From contig CAVVVW010000006.1 in NCBI GenBank assembly GCA_963751775.1, forward strand, positions 62,001 through 126,000: 64,000 nt of DNA, in the 5' to 3' direction. Source of the stretch: CADEEN01 sp963751775 (GTDB taxonomy: Bacteria; Pseudomonadota; Gammaproteobacteria; Burkholderiales; Burkholderiaceae_C). The notes beneath the pieces were generated by a model. The model ran no database searches and was not told where the DNA came from. It saw nothing but the letters and a program-made list of their open reading frames with translations. Of this stretch, positions 61,174-64,000 are shown in pieces (the stretch's first letter is position 1; every line of letters begins with the position of its first letter). A program made the translations under genes and the position numbers.

Positions 61174-62478
61174 TCAGCGGCAGGTACGGGCACTCGGCGG
61201 AACAGAGATCTCTCTCAGCGCAAAGCACCCCAATACCGCGTGCACCCCACCCGCAATCGCATACCCGGTCACGATCGCATGCGCACCATGATCGGCGATC
61301 AGCCATCGGGTCGTCGCGTAGAAGACGAGCGGAATCAGGAACTGCAACGAGATATACCACGCACTTCGTACGAGTGCGACCAACACATAGCCGAGCGTCC
61401 AACCAATCATCGTCAGCGTATCGCCGAGCAACTGCATCGGCATCAAGCCGACGACATCGACGAATGCATCCGAAAATACGATGTGAACAATCGGAACACG
61501 CAATAAATAGATGCATCGCGGCAATCGCCGCCGTTGCAGAAGCGGTGATGGCGAGCGTCGTCCGGACCTCGCGTTGAAGGCGGTATGGCGAGTTGATTAC
61601 CGTACCGAGCTGCGGCATGAAATACAGGCCGGTCGAAGTCATGATCAAGCCCAAGATAGGTTTCGGAAATCCTTAACGCCGCCTGCCACTGGCCGGTGGC
61701 GTCGGGGCCAATCGACTCGATGGCCATGCCACGAATCAGAATCAGTGCCAGCGGCGGTACCAGCGAGTGAACGATCAGCATGGGATAGAAAGCGAGAATC
61801 CGCTTTGTCCACGACCAATCCAGGCGACCCATGAGACGCAAGAAGTCGTGCCGGTTGGGTGATCGCCGCGCGAGAAGCAATGTGATCGGCAGCCCCAGGA
61901 TGAAGATGACGATCGACGCGGCCATGCCCCCCTGGATGCCCCACAAGCACGCACGCCGGCGCAAACAGCACGAGGCCCAAGACCGTGCTCACCATGAGCG
62001 AGGCCGATACCCGCCCGTTTTCGCCGTGCGAATTGAGGATCGACAGACACACGCCATTCACGACCAGGGCAGCCAACGCCGGCACGCTCAGCACGACGAT
62101 CCAGGTGTAGCCAGGCGCGTGCAACAGCCACGGCGCGATAAGCGCCGATAGGGGCAGGATCAGCACGGCAGCGAGAACGACCAGAAGGGCCGTGAGGCTC
62201 CCCACCGTGCCGAGCAATTGCGCCTTGAGCGTGACGTCTTGCTTGACCTCTGAAAGCAGCCTGACCGTCGCTGTACTGACGCCTTGCGAGATCACCTGGT
62301 GCGTCATGTTGATGAAGTTGTTGATCTGTGCGACCAATGTCAACCCACCCGGGCCCAGATAGACCGCGGTCACTTTGATACTGATGAAGCCGCAGATGAG
62401 GCGAACCACGGTCACGCCGGCGCCAAGACCGAACGCCCGGCTCAAGCCGAATTTCTCTTTAAACAATGCGATCAGCAT
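61174..62478 (-). CDS. wzx: Wzx-type polysaccharide flippase (frameshifted)
   Basis: The N terminus is intact for 180 residues: SRAFGLGAGVTVVRLICGFI, TAVYLGPGGLTLVAQINNF, then several helices and CLSILNSHGENGR. Later pieces IVIFILGLPITLLLARRSP, FYPMLIVHSLVPPLALILIR and MPMQLLGDTLTMIGWTLGYV continue the MOP/RfbX family fold. It moves undecaprenyl-linked repeat units across the inner membrane. Slips lie near 61950, 61650 and 61515. About 434 residues. It overlaps the glycosyltransferase stop by 7 nt. Confidence 0.85.
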
Positions 62479-63614
62479 TTGCCGGAATCAGTAAAGACTT
62501 CTGAATACATGCGCATGACCGCCGCAGCTGTGTGATATCTATCGAAGTGCTGCCTGGAACGAGCGCTCTCTATACCCCATGCCTGAGCATCACCGAGGAC
62601 GGATCTCAGCCTTGCACTCATATCATCCACATCATTGCAGACGATCGTGCCTGCAGCCTGCGAAGTATCGATGCGCGGGTCAACGAACGAAAGCGTTGGC
62701 ACGCCGCGGGACCAGGATTGGAGAAACGTATTCGGAAAGCCTTCGAAGTCCGAGGTGTTTACCAAACATGCAGCGCCGTCGAAATACCGACCGATCTCAC
62801 TGTACGGTACGAACCCGCGGAACTGAATGTTCGGTACGGTGACCGCCTGGGCTGCGATCTCCAAGTAATAGTTGTCATTCCCCAGTTGAGCTGAGCCGAG
62901 CGCTGATATTTCGGGCCCGCCAATCATGATGAACTGACGCGACGGCTCGCGGCGAGCCAATTCAAGAAATACCTCCGGCCGCTTGGGTCGCCTGATCATG
63001 CCAACCCAGATGACCGGGCCACCAAGACTTGCGGGCAAAGACTGCAATTCCTGATGGCAATTTGGAATGATCCACGGCTGGAGGGCGGGCGACAACTTGG
63101 ACAACATCGACTGCTGCGTCAGGTTCTGTACGATGACTTCGTCCGCCAGCCTGAGACCGAATCGGAAGAACAGGTAGTTGCGCGCGAAGAAATGCCTGAT
63201 CGTCGGAGCCTCGAACTCCTTGTCGCTCGCCGAAGCGAAGACGAATTTCTTTGCATGCAGCTTTGCGTACAGGGCCGATGGTGCTGCAGCCGGCCCAGCG
63301 ATTCGGTTGTACACGACGTCAGGGGCAACTTCCTTGAGCTTGCGGTAGATGTCGAGCAGCCCCAGAAAGTAACGCGCGCCTCGAATCAACCGGCCCTTGG
63401 TGCTTTGCAGCCGGTGGACGCGAATGCCATCCAACTCGACCAGATCCGCCTGGCCGAAATCTCCCGTCAGCACCGAAACTCGATAGCCCATGCGGGTCAG
63501 CTCACGAGCCAGGATCGCCTGCTGAACCTCGCCGCCACCGACGATCGGAATCTCCTTCGACCGCGCCAAGATGGGATAGAGGTACGGGGAGACGAATGCA
63601 ACGTGCGCAGCCAC
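62472..63614 (-). CDS. Glycosyltransferase family 4
   Basis: The intact 380-residue GT4 protein begins VAFVSPYLYPILARSKEIPI and has GGGEVQQAILARELTRMGYR, PWIIPNCHQELQ, PVIWVGMIRRPKRPEVFLEL, FRGFVPYSEIGRYFDGAACL and the donor motif FEGFPNTFLQSWSRGVPTLS, in which Gln replaces the second Glu of the usual E-x7-E. That substitution is seen in some family members. Start GTG at 63614, 4 nt after the upstream amidotransferase stop. Confidence 0.88.
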   Translation of the reverse strand: MAAHVAFVSPYLYPILARSKEIPIVGGGEVQQAILARELTRMGYRVSVLTGDFGQADLVELDGIRVHRLQSTKGRLIRGARYFLGLLDIYRKLKEVAPDVVYNRIAGPAAAPSALYAKLHAKKFVFASASDKEFEAPTIRHFFARNYLFFRFGLRLADEVIVQNLTQQSMLSKLSPALQPWIIPNCHQELQSLPASLGGPVIWVGMIRRPKRPEVFLELARREPSRQFIMIGGPEISALGSAQLGNDNYYLEIAAQAVTVPNIQFRGFVPYSEIGRYFDGAACLVNTSDFEGFPNTFLQSWSRGVPTLSFVDPRIDTSQAAGTIVCNDVDDMSARLRSVLGDAQAWGIESARSRQHFDRYHTAAAVMRMYSEVFTDSGKC

Positions 63615-63618
63615 GGTC

Positions 63619-64000
63619 TCACTCCATCCATCTGGCGTGCCAGAGCTGGAGCGCGAGCAGCAACCACAAGCGCTGCGTCACGGAATGATCGCCCGCGTCG
63701 AACCGCTTCAGCACCGGTTTGACAACGCGTGGGTCGATCAGCCCTTGCGCGGACAGCCGATCGGGATCGAGGTATTGCGACAGCATGGGCCGCATGGGAC
63801 CCGAAAGCCACGCTTCCATCGGCGGAGCAAAGCCTTGTTTCGGCCGTTCGATCAGGCCACGAGGTACGTGCGAGTACAGGATGCGGCGCAGCGCGTGCTT
63901 CGTGCCAAGACTGCCACGGCGAAGCATGAATGGCAGAGAGAACGCGAACTCGACGACGCGATGATCGAGCAGCGGTTCTCGACCTTCCACGCTTGCGGCC
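63619..64000 (-). CDS. Asparagine synthase-like amidotransferase, C-terminal part (runs off the window)
   Basis: The reading frame is open to the last base and encodes the end of an AsnB synthetase domain: SVEGREPLLDHRVVEFAFSL, GTKHALRRILYSHVPRGLIE and KQGFAPPMEAWLSGPMR. This is a second amidotransferase of the locus, distinct from the one at 41.9-43.9 kb. Such pairs are known from EPS loci, where they are thought to amidate uronic acids. The N-terminal glutaminase domain lies outside the window. Confidence 0.85.
   Translation of the reverse strand, partial: AASVEGREPLLDHRVVEFAFSLPFMLRRGSLGTKHALRRILYSHVPRGLIERPKQGFAPPMEAWLSGPMRPMLSQYLDPDRLSAQGLIDPRVVKPVLKRFDAGDHSVTQRLWLLLALQLWHARWME

Overview
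The window is GC-rich DNA from a betaproteobacterium, most probably a Burkholderiales member of the Rubrivivax/Leptothrix/Ideonella type. The call rests on gene content and order: tamA-tamB; fmdB-DUF502-aspS-nudB-endonuclease-clsB; ubiJ-ubiB; and an EpsL-type exopolysaccharide (EPS) locus. No phage, transposase, rRNA or CRISPR array was seen. One tRNA gene is present.

The sequence has an unusual number of single-base frameshifts. About half of the recognisable genes, including housekeeping ones, continue in another frame after a 1-nt slip. I treat these as probable sequencing or assembly errors and annotate each gene as one CDS spanning its frames, with approximate break points.

1-12.4 kb: end of tamA, tamB, a persulfide dioxygenase-rhodanese fusion, tRNA-Arg(CCT), a lipoprotein PQQ-type sugar dehydrogenase, a divergent iron-type ABC permease/ATPase pair around a Fur-box-like palindrome, the C-terminal processing protease ctpA with a good terminator, and a MoeB/ThiF-type E1 protein.

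12.4-16.8 kb: a compact catabolic cluster, suyR divergent from suyA-suyB-slcC-comC. It predicts interconversion of the sulfolactate enantiomers through sulfopyruvate by two dehydrogenases, cleavage by SuyAB to pyruvate and sulfite, and control by a GntR/UTRA regulator with a palindromic operator.

16.8-34.2 kb: mixed housekeeping and metabolism. It holds a LOG-type phosphoribohydrolase, arginase, a secreted nuclease, DUF1232, DUF429 and EamA proteins, asparaginase II, N-formylglutamate deformylase, GNAT and DUF805 proteins, the clsB/EEP/nudB/aspS/DUF502/fmdB operon, a lone polyamine-type binding protein, and ubiB/ubiJ.

34.3-64 kb: a large cell-surface polysaccharide locus that runs off the window. 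It has an initiating sugar-phosphate transferase, the outer-membrane protein EpsL, GalE, a UDP-glucuronate 4-epimerase-type enzyme, a UDP-N-acetylhexosamine dehydrogenase, five family-4 glycosyltransferases, a Wzx flippase and a Wzy/WaaL-type polymerase or ligase. Embedded in it are two separate adenylate-forming ligase plus carrier-protein modules. Module A (37.99-43.88 kb) is asnB, ligase, ACP, a NadE-like synthetase and a PrmC-like methyltransferase. Module B (52.4-55.6 kb) is ligase, ACP and an MBOAT-like membrane protein, resembling a Dlt acylation system, followed by a convergent sulfatase-superfamily membrane protein. These modules are the best candidates for undescribed polysaccharide-decorating chemistry here.
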